DNA of 64,000 bases, taken from Spisula solida (taxonomy: Eukaryota; Mollusca; Bivalvia; Venerida; Mactridae). Of the stretch, positions 53,574-63,780 are shown one piece after another (the first letter of the stretch is position 1; each line of letters opens with the position of its first letter). The stretch covers positions 8,033,201 through 8,097,200 of the forward strand of contig OX365962.1 of the NCBI GenBank assembly GCA_947247005.1. Reading direction: 5' to 3'. The translations under genes and the position numbers were made by a program. Under the pieces are notes generated by a model, which was not told the DNA's origin, did no database searches, and worked only from the letters and a program-made list of their open reading frames with translations.

Positions 53574-53882
53574 TTAACATTTTTCATCAGCTTCAGAGCA
53601 GATTGAACTGACCTTGTCATACCCGTTGCGGCTAAACATGACCGCTTCCCAACCTTCTACATTCTTTATGCACAAGTCAATATTATGCCCGCCCTGGGGC
53701 GGCGGAGATACAGGGCTTCCTGATAGGCGGGAATTAGATGACCTTATCGACTCCGAGTCTCGGGAAATAGACTTTGATCCGGGAATTTCGATACTGCGAA
53801 AGACGACAGTGATACTTTTATTCGTGTTTTTATTAAAGTACCCGGATGAAAAACTATGCCCCATGCTGGGGAACATTGTCAC
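53574..53882 (-). CDS. Cys-containing exon-like ORF, related to 7945-8127
   Basis: An ATG at about 53876 opens a frame of about 100 residues. The N-terminal half is Ser-rich, with a charged Ser/Arg stretch and a Pro-Gly patch (SPPPQGG). The C-terminal half reads CIKNVEGWEAVMFSRNGYD and then KVSSICSEADEKC. The phrase is shared with the minus-strand ORF at 7945-8127 (EGCAAAMFSHKGYD). Higher GC and codon-like structure stand out against the AT-rich flanks. I do not recognise the domain. It could be the last exon of a gene whose other exons are outside or unseen, or sequence carried by a repeat. Confidence 0.35.
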   Translation of the reverse strand: MTMFPSMGHSFSSGYFNKNTNKSITVVFRSIEIPGSKSISRDSESIRSSNSRLSGSPVSPPPQGGHNIDLCIKNVEGWEAVMFSRNGYDKVSSICSEADEKC

Positions 53883-53899
53883 CAGTTTGGGGATTTAGA

Positions 53900-54165
53900 C
53901 ATCAAAAAATTGAAAATGTCTAATTACCCTGGGGTCACCCGCCGCTCCCCCGGGCGGGCAAAAATATTGACTGGTGCATTAGTACCCGGTCGGTCAGTGA
54001 CTAGGACAAATTATTAATTTACGGCAAGTTGAAACCAAATGCCTATGATTTTATCATGTCTGTCAAACTCCCATTCGGAGAACAATTTTTCTTGTTATCA
54101 TTCAATTACTTTTTGAAAGTTACATGGTTACAATGATAGTTTATCTTTTTTTACATAAATATAAT
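53900..54165. other. GC-rich palindromic patch and flanks
   Basis: CGCCGCTCCCCCGGGCGGGC at about 53940 contains a CCCGGG palindrome. Nothing else is supported. Confidence 0.3.
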
Positions 54166-54169
54166 GATT

Positions 54170-54520
54170 TTAGAAATTGATAGAGTAATGTATAAGTGGT
54201 TAAGTTCGCGTCGTGGAAATCTTCGCGTTTTTCGCGTATAGCACGTTTTCGTGAAGATTTCAGCCAGCGTAAATATCTACCAACAAAAAAACGGTGTTTA
54301 TACACGATCAAATATGATTTTACGACTTTGTTGGCAAACCCACACAGTATTATAACGGCGGTTTGCAAAGAACAACCACTCTGTACGGACTGATCGGATA
54401 ACCGTAGGAACCGTATTATACTGACTTTAAACCAATCTACAAACTGAAAGTAGGCACGGAAGATCAATTTGACAGTTGCAGTTTATCGAGGTAATTCTTG
54501 TTTATTTCTTTTGTTAATTA
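54170..54520 (-). repeat. Palindromic CGTAC repeat, minus copy, diverged
   Basis: Reading the minus strand, ATTACCTCGATAAACTG, the ACTTTCAGTTTGTAGATTG phrase and GGTTCCTACGGTTATCCG follow the order of the other copies. The head is poorly preserved. Confidence 0.5.
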
Positions 54521-56330
54521 AGTATATTATGTTTAGGTTAGATTGCACAAATGCACTAAGGGGTCCCACAAAGGAGAAATAATTGAGACGTACAAGTTTG
54601 TCCATAAAAGTGTACAAACTGGGGTTTATAAGAAAGAAGACAAATAAAAGTAACTTGGCCAGCTGAAATTTAAGGTAACTTGGGTAGCTGAAATTGAATC
54701 CATCAGTGTATAACCATATCAGGAAATATCAAGTCGGCATCATGTTTTTTAATAAAATCCATTATGCTACATTGAAAGTATACATATATGTAAAGGATAT
54801 TCATATCAAAAAATGAAAAAATATTTTATAAAAGGTGTTTTATTTCCAATTGAAAATTTTCTGCTGAAATGATTATAATAACTCGTTTTAATGAAATAAA
54901 CACATATGATAAAGAATATTTGTACCAAAAATCGAATTTGTAATAAAATGTTTTATCACACATTGAAAATTGCAAATTTTTGTGTCAAAATACTGCAAAA
55001 AGTACTCTCTCAAATTCAATTTAAATCCCATTGATATGTTCTCCAATATATTATACAGGTGCTCGACCATAGAATAATAGTATATTCTATATCAATTATA
55101 TTTGTTTCATAAATCACTGAATATTAAACCATGTAAAACTTCAAAATCTGTTTTGTATTTAACATTTAAGGAGGCATTTATGTTGAAACTTTCTATTCAT
55201 TGGATTAGTTGCAAACAAAACAAGTCATTGTCAAACCCATTGATTTCAACAGTTATCCTTTTGTGCCCATTGTTAGGTAAATCAACTGACACACATGCAT
55301 TACACTTGAAAATAATCAGCTGTGTGTAACTCAAATTTGTCAATAAATTACTATGTATGAAGTATGAATATCCTTTATATATGTATACACTTAACAAATA
55401 TTATAAAAGTGTACACGTGTTTTTACCGTATTCCTTCAAAATTAAATACAGCGGTTTAAATTTTATGGTTAAAAGGAGGTAACTCTTCCAAAATTGCATT
55501 TTAACACAAAAGTGAGTAATTATAAAACCTAAATTGGGCTTAAGGATGCTGGATCGGTTTAATGCACATGCGTCATTTGTCATAGTACGTTATGTGCCTT
55601 ATAAATGTAAAAATGTGTCAAAATAAACTAAAATAAATCAAATGAACAGTTTTGATAAGTATTATGCAATAAAATTAGAAAAAACTAATCGAAATGACGG
55701 TTTCCATTCCGAGAAAAATATTACAGTACAAAATATGTGGGTGTGGTAAAAAAATAAAAATATTGCAATTTATGCCAAATGACTTTTTTTGGAGTCAGGT
55801 TCGTTTGGTAATGTTTGTTTATTGTGCGTTGATGTGTTTTCGCGATATTTACATGTTCAATAAATTTTATTTTAAGCGTTTTCATTGATTTTCTCAGCAT
55901 TTTAGACACATTTAACTAAAATAAAAACAAAAATTGCGAAAAAGATACCTCGGTGACATGTATTTTTTATTCCATAATTTTGAAGATCTATGTCACTAGA
56001 CTTATTTAACAAAATATTTAAAAATGTTTAAGGTGGGAAAAAAGTTATTAGGATTTTATCTGGGTGCTATTTTGCTGCATTAAATATGAAGTGGGTGGGG
56101 TAAAAGAGCAATATATATTAGACCAAAATTAAATATACCCTTTTTGGTATATTGATCATATCAATGTGTACCCAAATAATATTGAACAATATTTTAATAT
56201 TTAGATCACAGACATCAAATACAAATGTCAAAAATGAACATCACCACCAATTTACCAATTTCCATGGAATTATAAAAATAATTCACACACACTTCAATTA
56301 GGGCTGATTTCCCGAAAAACGAGTTCCGTG
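54521..56330. other. No gene recognised
   Basis: AT-rich sequence. TATTCATATC, ATATGTATAC and CATTGAAAATTG phrases recur loosely (54780-55400), including in inverted orientation (54777-54802 versus 55365-55390), but no element boundary can be set. Around 56085 a GTGGGTGGGGTAAAA phrase recalls the arms of the 4.6 kb foldback. Confidence 0.35.
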
Positions 56331-56335
56331 ACCTA

Positions 56336-57569
56336 CACTTGACGAATGTTCTAAGTACACACTTTTAGAACTAGAATAAATCAGGAACATAATCATCTAA
56401 ACTCAATAAAACTGTTAAGATACCATATGTTGGTGATTGTCTTTAATACAGAAGAAGAAAAACCAAGATCTACGTGACAATCATTGATGCGTGACGAAAA
56501 TGACAAAATCACATTTTTCTCGTGCTCACACCTCAAATATGTGTAAATGTGTTTAAATCATTTCATACCTGATTAACATTCGACCCCCAAACATAAAGCC
56601 ATAAAAATAGTTCGTATCATTTGACGCAAATGACGCTTGATGAGTGCGCAAGTGCGATATGAATGCTTGAAATTGGCATGCCAATAAGATTGGTAAGATT
56701 TAATTCATTAATTGGCTGTTTTGGGGTTCTTAACACATGCACAAACGTTTTATTATGATTGTTGCATTGAATTCTCGAAAAAGCTGCATGTTTCTATTGA
56801 CTCGATTTAAAATTGAGACGTCACATGGCGTCATTTACATTTAGTCCTTAAATTCGTCAAAACACGTTTATGACAACATCTGACTGATGGTTGTATCACT
56901 TAAAGATTGTGACATAATGTGGAATCATTGAATTCAACAGAATAAGTCCATTTATTTGTATGGAGCAATTTAAAGTTGAGCATGGAAGTAACTTTCAATA
57001 GGCATTTATCATCCGAATTACTACTACAATTTAACAAAAACTCACTATTTTCGATCAATCATGTATTTTGTAAGATATGAGCACATTCTCATCACATGGA
57101 ATTTGATGTTGATGCAATTTCCTATTTAGGTTGCACGATTGAATGCCCGCCTTGTAGCCCGGACCAAAATCCGATATAATACGTCTGGGATAAGTTGGGG
57201 CGACGCATCCGAGCACGACGGCAACACCAGAACGTACAGGAACTCACAACGAACCCTTTACTAGAACGGAATGCACTCCAGCAGCAATTGGTACACATCA
57301 TTATCAATTTAATGCCTCAGAGGATGTCAGGCTATCATCAGGGCCGACGGTGATCATACATAATATTGATGTGCGACTTTGTTGTTTTAAGCAGTGAACT
57401 AAATGGTCATTTTCTAGTATGTTGTTATTATATTTCAGAATGGCGATTCACTCAATTTGATAGACAATAGTTTCCTTATTCCAATGGTATATTCGATTCA
57501 CTGATAGGTCTAATACTTTTCCTGTGAAATGAAAATTTCAAAGTGTGTACTTAGAACATTCGACTAGTG
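56336..57569 (+). mobile_element. Tc1/mariner-like element, degenerate, 1.23 kb
   Basis: The inverted ends share GAATGTTCTAAGTACACACTT and begin CACT(T/A)G. TA lies on both sides (56334-56335, 57570-57571). The length is typical for Tc1/mariner. Only the 3' end of the transposase frame is recognisable (57132-57353); the rest of the interior does not read as transposase. Confidence 0.8.
57132..57353 (+). pseudogene. Tc1-type transposase C-terminus, catalytic Glu lost
   Basis: The plus-strand frame reads CPPCSPDQNPI, then a TAA in place of the catalytic glutamate codon of the DDE triad, then YVWDKLGRRIRARRQHQNVQ, ELTTNPLLERNALQQQ and MPQRMSGYHQGRR before a normal stop at 57351-57353. The SPD-x-NPIE-x-x-WD-x-LGRRIR pattern is diagnostic of Tc1 transposases. 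A single G-to-T change would explain the TAA. Confidence 0.88.
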
Positions 57570-57571
57570 TA

Positions 57572-58185
57572 GTGTTTTTCATCATATTTTGTGTCAGTAT
57601 AGATTTCTTTACTTCCTGGCAAAATTTGAGCAAATTCTGAAGGTAGGATCCTAAGCGCTCCAACATCCTTAATTCTAATCATTGTTTTCTTTTTTCTGTC
57701 TAAGTACATATATACACCTTTACAGGAATTTGGTCAGCAAAAAGGATAGTCTTAACTGCATTAACATTTTTTTTTGATATACATTTATTTGGTAAATCGA
57801 CATAATCAATGTCTTTGACCATTTACAATACAAAAAAATGACGGTCAAGACGCGTCATACAATACAATCAAAATCAAAAGTTTATAAATACATAATATAT
57901 ACAAAACATGTGAGTAGTTATGTTTACTGTTGGACCTATGCATTAACAACCTGATAAACATCCGATGAACACAGGGCAAAAACCAGTGCCATTAGCTAAA
58001 GCAAATGTCATCATTTTTTTATTCTGTTAGTGAAAATTGTTATCAGATTGTAATAAAATCAATTGAATTGTAATTCCACATGTCCAACATGCATAATTAT
58101 GTCAAACATTTCAGCAAAATCAAACACATTTCGACCAAGTTATGGGTAAATATTTACATGAACACTTATAAGATTTGTTCAGTGT
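57572..58185. other. No gene or repeat recognised
   Basis: AT-rich sequence between the Tc1 element and the ZNF-E 5' region. Confidence 0.35.
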
Positions 58186-58528
58186 GTATCGCTGGCTAAG
58201 AATAAGAAGTTCGTAAGTACAAAATTAATCTTCTGAGAAAACAAAACCAAACAAAACTAATATTTACATATGGAAAAACACGATTTTTAAACTTCTGTTT
58301 GTTCAACATGACCAATAAAAGAAGCACCATGAGATGCAGATTTCAAATATACTTGCGTCTTAAAAGGTCTAAACATTTTTTCATTCGGACCAAAATTGTG
58401 ATTGCTATGGCAAAAGAAACATTGCAAATGGCTTAAACCCGGTAGGGGGTTTCTGTATTGCTTTCAATTCTTAGTGACTTGTTAAATAGTTACATGTTTA
58501 TACAAATATCATTTCAGTGTCGGGTAAA
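58186..58528 (+). promoter_or_regulatory. 5' flank of ZNF-E with splice acceptor
   Basis: A stretch (58186-58360) is duplicated at 18918-19115. TATCATTTCAG (58507-58517) is a good acceptor with AG at 58516-58517; the start ATG follows after 11 nt. The transcription start is not identifiable. Confidence 0.45.
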
Positions 58529-59588
58529 ATGGAAGGCGAATCTGGCAGTTTGTCGGGCGATCATCAAAAGAACAGTAAGGTCATACAATCCGGTGATAAG
58601 TCTTATATCTGTGGTATCTGTGGCCGTCCATTCACACTTTGCGATACTCTGAAATATCACATGATAATGTGATATTTGTGATACTTCCTTCACTCAAAAA
58701 AGTAACTTGAAAAGCCACATAAGATCACATACCGGTGAAAAACCATATAAGTGTGATGTTTGCGGATTATCCTTCACAAGTAGTAGCGACATGAAGCGTC
58801 ATCAAATTGTCCATACCAAAAACAAATATAAGTGTGGTATATGTGGATCTGCCTTTACACTGAAAGATCATTTGTCCACTCATAGGAGGGTACATACGGA
58901 TGAAAAACCATATAAGTGTGATAGTTGTGGATCTGCCTTCAAGCATAAAGGTAGCTTGACGCGGCATGAAAAAATACACACTGGTGACCAAATATATAAG
59001 TGTGATAGTTGTGGATCTGCCTTCAAGCATAAAGGTAGCTTGACGCGGCATGAACAAATACACACTGGTGAACAAATATATAAGTGTGATAGTTGTGGAT
59101 CTGCCTTCAAGCATAAAGGTAGCTTGAAGCGGCATGAAAAAATACACACTGGTGAAAACCCTTATAATTGTGACGTGTGTGGATTTGCCTTTAAACGAGA
59201 GCGTGGTCTGATATGCCACATGAGAATACATACGGGTGGAAAACGATATACATGTGATGTTTGTGGATCTGACTTCACACACATTGAGTCTTTGAAGCGA
59301 CATATAAGAAAACACACTGGTCGTAATGATAGTGAAAAACCTTACAAATGTGATGTTTGTGGATTTGCCTTCACCGCACAAAGTAGTCTGAAATGCCACA
59401 TGAGAATACATACAGGTGAAAAACCTTACAAATGTGATGTTTGTGGATCTGCCTTTAAACAAATGGGTGACCTTACATGCCATATGAGAATACATACGGG
59501 AGAAAAACCTTATAAATGTGATGTTTGTGGATCTGACTTCACACGAATTAATACTTTACAACGTCACAGAAGAACACATATTGTTTAA
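58529..59588 (+). CDS. ZNF-E: C2H2 zinc-finger gene, 12 fingers, broken near the 5' end
   Basis: The family start ATG (58529) encodes MEGESGSLSGDHQKNSKVIQ, SGDKS and the first finger YICGICGRPFTLCDTLKYH, then meets a stop at 58670-58672. From 58668 another frame continues with a second finger (CDICDTSFTQKSNLKSH) and ten more to the stop at 59586-59588. The linker between fingers 1 and 2 ([13 protein letters not shown]) is missing. Compared with the family pattern, about 26 bp are deleted, which shifts the frame. Fingers 5, 6 and 7 are near-identical (CDSCGSAFKHKGSL). The linker after finger 9 is extended (TGRNDSEKP). An internal ATG at 58707 could give a shorter protein starting within finger 2. 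It may be a pseudogene or an altered start; a sequencing error is less likely for a 26-bp change. Confidence 0.85.
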
Positions 59589-60010
59589 TGATATGAGAGT
59601 GATGCTAGCGAAGCAACGTATACAGTAAAATAATCTATCACATACGAATTAACATAGTAAGATAAGAAAAACTAAAATACCTTCAATATATGTGCCTTCC
59701 TGTCTTGCTTATCTAACTTGTGATGGGTATTTACATAAATGTTTTGTTTATGATATAAACGCTACTGGTAGTAGCGATTTGTAAATTATATCGGCAAAAG
59801 AGTTGCACATGCTGTATAAGCAATCATCATTGTTATATGTAAAATAATATGTTACTTGCGGTTGTGTGTGCGTGCATGAGAGTGAGTGAAGTATTCATCA
59901 TTAAGTCTTTATCCTTTGCCTGTAAATAATTTGGGTTTATTGTCAGTTGTTTGTTATTGATTGTTTTGTATATATGGGCTGTAGGTTTCAATTATTGAAA
60001 TAAACATCAT
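59589..60010 (+). terminator. 3' UTR and poly(A) signal of ZNF-E
   Basis: AATAAA at 59999-60004, about 410 bp after the stop, is the first canonical polyadenylation signal after the coding end. Unlike its paralogs, this gene has no obvious fossil finger after the stop. Confidence 0.5.
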
Positions 60011-61099
60011 TATTATTAGTATGATTATGAGTTAGTTTCACGTTTTATATATTGCATCTCCGTATTGGTTATCTAGTTTTCTCCACCTCCGTAAACAATT
60101 GCCAAATTCAGAATGTTTGAAAATACTTTCAATACATCTTCGCATGGCTATGACCGCTTTTAAGTCCCATGTCTACGCTGCCGCTAAAATGCTGTTGCTT
60201 TTCACTTTCGAGCAATTTAACAACGGCGATCTCGAAACTTCTCATCATATTTCTTGACATATTGCAATTTCAGTTTAGAATTTGGCCTGATCTTATATTA
60301 CAAGGTTCTAGTGATTTAATTTCGTTTGTCATAATAGCTGGTAAATGAAACCTTTAACTAGGGGATCTAAGGCCATGCTCCATGGGGATGTTTTCTATAA
60401 CAATGGATCTATCTTGTCAAATTGTGAAATCTGTGCGTTCCGAGATACCTTAGTTGGAATAAAACAGGGCAGATTTTATTACAAAGTCAAGCAAATATAA
60501 GTACCTATTTTGCCAGTTGTCTTACTAATGCTTCATATGTGTCTGATATTTGAGAACCTTTAACACAGTTCTAAATGACAAGGTCAATGAGCAATAGAGG
60601 CGTCCAAGCCAACTACTGCAGTGCATAGCTCTATCAACGAATACGTGATACATATACAAATGTAATATGTTTTCATATATTTAGGTTATTTTGCGAGCAG
60701 TAAAAATGCACATATTCTTACACGGTAGGACATTCTTCACTTGCCGGGGCATTCATTATTTTGGTGACACTAATTTATAAGCCCATACCAGGGTCAGGCG
60801 AAAGTCAGGAAAAACACAATTATTTTTAAGGGTTGTTTGGTTATTTATTGCGTAATTATTGTTGTTGCAATGGGCGTAGGTTACCGGATCCCTAGACTAG
60901 TGGTTTTATAGGTGTCTATTAACCGAACCTCTAGCCACTGCCTATTTATTATATTCGGACAGAATCGCCGTCATAAGTTATGGTAAATGCTAATAAGAAC
61001 ATTATACTTTAAATCATATATAAGCTTAAGAAAATAAAAAATCTTTTATAAACGTGCGCGGTATGTAGCCTTACATTGAACAATGTCCAAGTTATTAGT
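60011..61099. other. No gene or repeat recognised
   Basis: AT-rich sequence; nothing supported. Confidence 0.35.
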
Positions 61100-61440
61100 T
61101 TGTGTGTGCTAAGAAAGACTACTCTATCGTGATTATTAACATATCACGGTACGGACCGCATTGTACAGACTTTAACCAGTACTACACAAACTGGTATAAT
61201 GGCACAGACAATAATCCAATTACAGTTAATAGAGGTAATTATTGTTATAGTTTCATAGAAACGATGCAATTAGCTGCATGTTTACATTTTATAGTACAAA
61301 TATACGCGTCTAACAATAATGTTGAACGATCACATACGAAGATAATTCAATGCCAGCATCCAATAGATGGACATGTCTAGTAATACGGTCCCGTACTCGC
61401 GGTAATAATGGCCGACTTATACGGTCCCGCACTACTGGCG
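61100..61440 (-). repeat. Palindromic CGTAC repeat, minus copy with two heads
   Basis: Read on the minus strand, two head units (GTGCGGGACCGTATAAGTCG and GTACGGGACCGTATTACTAG) are followed by the body with ATTACCTCTATTAACTG and the tail GCGGTCCGTACCGTGA. The ORF at 61102-61380 crosses this repeat and is not considered a gene. Confidence 0.65.
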
Positions 61441-62457
61441 TATTCTAATCTCACGTTGGTGGCTAGTACGCTTTTATCTTCACCGAAGGCGAAAGGATAT
61501 AGTAATATTATGTGTCCGTCCGTCCCATATTTTGTCCTCAGCATAGATAAATAGATAACCATAACTCTATATTCCCAGTTTTGAAATTATCTCTTCTTGT
61601 TTAATTTTTAAATATTTTTTGTGCAGAGCATAACTTGAAGACTATTTAAGCTATTGATTTGAAACTTGATATATGAATAGATTGCAACTAGGAAAAGTGC
61701 AGTGACCTAGAGCATGGCCAAGGGATATGTAATATTAACAATGATTCAGTTAATGGTCTCCTACAAACAATATCTGTCCCCTATTTTAGATGTAAAAGCA
61801 TTATAAGGTACTTAGATTTGAGCGTAAGTTTAAGATTTTCGTAAGTGCTTTGATAAAACAGTACACTGGTTCAGACCATGACACACACGTGTACATACAC
61901 TTGTTAGTAGTAATATTATATATTTTACTTCTATAATACATGTACAACTTGTTTGTATCCTAGTGTCCAGCTGTTTCTTGTTTTAGAATGTCCTATAATC
62001 CTAACCTTACTTTAGTTCATTTCAGAGTCTGATATAATGATCCATGAACTACATAAACGACCGTATTATTTGTGCTGTGGTACTAGTTGAATAAAAAGCT
62101 TTATCACATGTTTGACGACGCGGTAGCGTAATAAAGCCATTATTTATTTTTTGATAATACACTAGTGTAATAAAGTTTTGACGCGACGTCTTTCAAAGTA
62201 CAGGCGACGTCGTCAAAGATGCGCGTTTATTGTATTGAAAAAAAGTAGCAATTTTATGTTTCGCCCGAACAAAGGCTAACATGTGATAAAGGGAACATTA
62301 CATTCGTGACTTTACACATATAATTTATTAAACTCGTTGAATAAAATCGATAAAATACTCGACAGAGCCTCGCATTTTATTATTTTGTTAAACTCGTTTA
62401 ATAAATTCAATATAAAAAGACACTCATGTAATATCCTCTATTTACAATATCATTACA
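61441..62457. other. Repeat-like fragment and 5' flank of ZNF-F
   Basis: At 61478-61530 CGAAGGCGAAAGGATATAG followed by GTGTCCGTCCGTCCC looks like the start of a dispersed repeat. At 62160-62240 GTTTTGACGCGACGTCTTTC and GGCGACGTCGTCAAAG form an imperfect inverted repeat around GACGTC. AATATCATTACAG (62446-62458) is the acceptor of ZNF-F. Confidence 0.4.
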
Positions 62458-62469
62458 GATTTGGCTAAC

Positions 62470-63054
62470 ATGGACGATGCATCTGATAGTTCACTGAGCG
62501 ATCATGACAAGAACAATATTTTAAAGCGATCTGGAGATAAACCTTTTATATGCGGTGTTTGTGGATCTTCATTCACACAATGTCACTCTCTGAAACTTCA
62601 TCTGAGAATTCATACTGGAGAAAAACCGCATAAATGTGATTTGTGTGGAACTGCATTCACCTACATAAGTCATTTGAGTCGTCACACCAGAATTCATACT
62701 GGTGCAAAACCATATCAGTGTGATGTTTGCCGAACAACATTTTCCGACAAAGTTCATTTGAATTATCACATCAGAATACATACTGGTGAAAAACCATATA
62801 AGTGTGATATTTGTGGAACTTCGTTCACATGTAAAGGTTATTTGAATTATCACACTAGAATACATTCTGGTGAAAAACCATATAAGTGTGATATTTGTGG
62901 AGCTTCATTCACACGTAAAGGTAATTTGAATGGTCACAGAAGAACACATTCAGGTGAAAAACCATATAAGTGTGATATTTGCGGAACTTACTTCACGCGA
63001 AATTGCGACATGAAGCGTCACGTAAGAACAATACATACTGGTGTAAAGCCGTGA
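62470..63054 (+). CDS. ZNF-F: C2H2 zinc-finger protein with 6 fingers
   Basis: This 194-residue frame encodes a probable DNA-binding protein. The ATG at 62470 lies 11 nt after the splice acceptor (AG at 62457-62458). Residues 1-25 carry SSLSDHDKNNILKRSGDKP, nearly identical to ZNF-D, placing D and F in one subgroup. Six fingers follow with TGEKP, TGAKP and SGEKP linkers. The sixth has four residues between its histidines (HVRTIH). The frame stops at TGVKP-TGA, the same relative position as in ZNF-D, and reading on gives decayed fingers. It is on the opposite strand to D, about 23 kb away, so the duplication involved an inversion or a rearrangement. No effector domain is seen. Confidence 0.92.
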   Translation: MDDASDSSLSDHDKNNILKRSGDKPFICGVCGSSFTQCHSLKLHLRIHTGEKPHKCDLCGTAFTYISHLSRHTRIHTGAKPYQCDVCRTTFSDKVHLNYHIRIHTGEKPYKCDICGTSFTCKGYLNYHTRIHSGEKPYKCDICGASFTRKGNLNGHRRTHSGEKPYKCDICGTYFTRNCDMKRHVRTIHTGVKP

Positions 63055-63335
63055 AAGTGTGATGTTTGCGGTACTGACCTCACATTTAAAGGCTCATCGA
63101 AGCCCTATATGATAGTACATACTGGTAGATAGTCATACATGCGTGAAATTTCCGGATCTACCTTCTCACGAAACTGTGTGAGTGACCGGAATAGCCACAG
63201 AGGAATACACTCTGGTGAAAAACTATACAATTGTGATGTTTGTGGGACTACTTTCAATCACAGGCAGTATCGGTACAAAATTATACTTTCTGGTACTAAA
63301 CCATATATCTCATACCCTCGTGGCGATGGTTAACA
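63055..63335 (+). pseudogene. Fossil fingers beyond the ZNF-F stop
   Basis: In frame after TGA: KCDVCGTDLTFKGSSKPYM, VHTGR and a stop, then [47 protein letters not shown] and the final stop at about 63331. About three former fingers are readable; the zinc ligands are partly lost in each. Confidence 0.85.
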
Positions 63336-63579
63336 TCAGAAATGAGGTGTCGAGAGTGATTAATATAAGTTGGAAAAACTTGTTTCACAATCGACCTTAA
63401 ATAAATTAGTATAAACTAAACTATATGCGAGTGAAATGCGTGTATCATCCATTGAAACATTACTTGAGGTACCATTGAAAAACACATAACGGCAAAACAC
63501 TGACCTGTCAATGTAATAGTGAAAAACGACCAACAAGACGTAATAGCGATGAAAATGAACAACCACTATCATTTCGCGG

Positions 63580-63780
63580 AAAACAACACACAGCCAGTTA
63601 ACTGGGTTTGTTTGGTGAAAATTGTAAAACCAGTCAACAAAGTGGTGAAGAATAACTTACAACCAATCAACCATTTTGTAGTAAAAACAATACAAAAGTC
63701 AATCGTTTTGTGGTGAAAAACGTACAATCAGTTAACATAGTGTTTCAAAACATACAACCAATCAAGTTTTGTGTTTAAAA
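63580..63780 (+). repeat. ~30-bp degenerate tandem repeat after ZNF-F
   Basis: The phrase GTGGTGAAAAACTTACAACC-A(G/A)TCAACAA recurs about six times with variation. The reverse complement of the same phrase occurs twice at 35096-35150. It may descend from linker sequence (GTGAAAAACC) of lost fingers, but this is uncertain. Confidence 0.45.

Noticed and set aside
61102..61380. 92-codon ORF
   Set aside because: It lies within a minus-strand copy of the palindromic CGTAC repeat, and other copies are not open.
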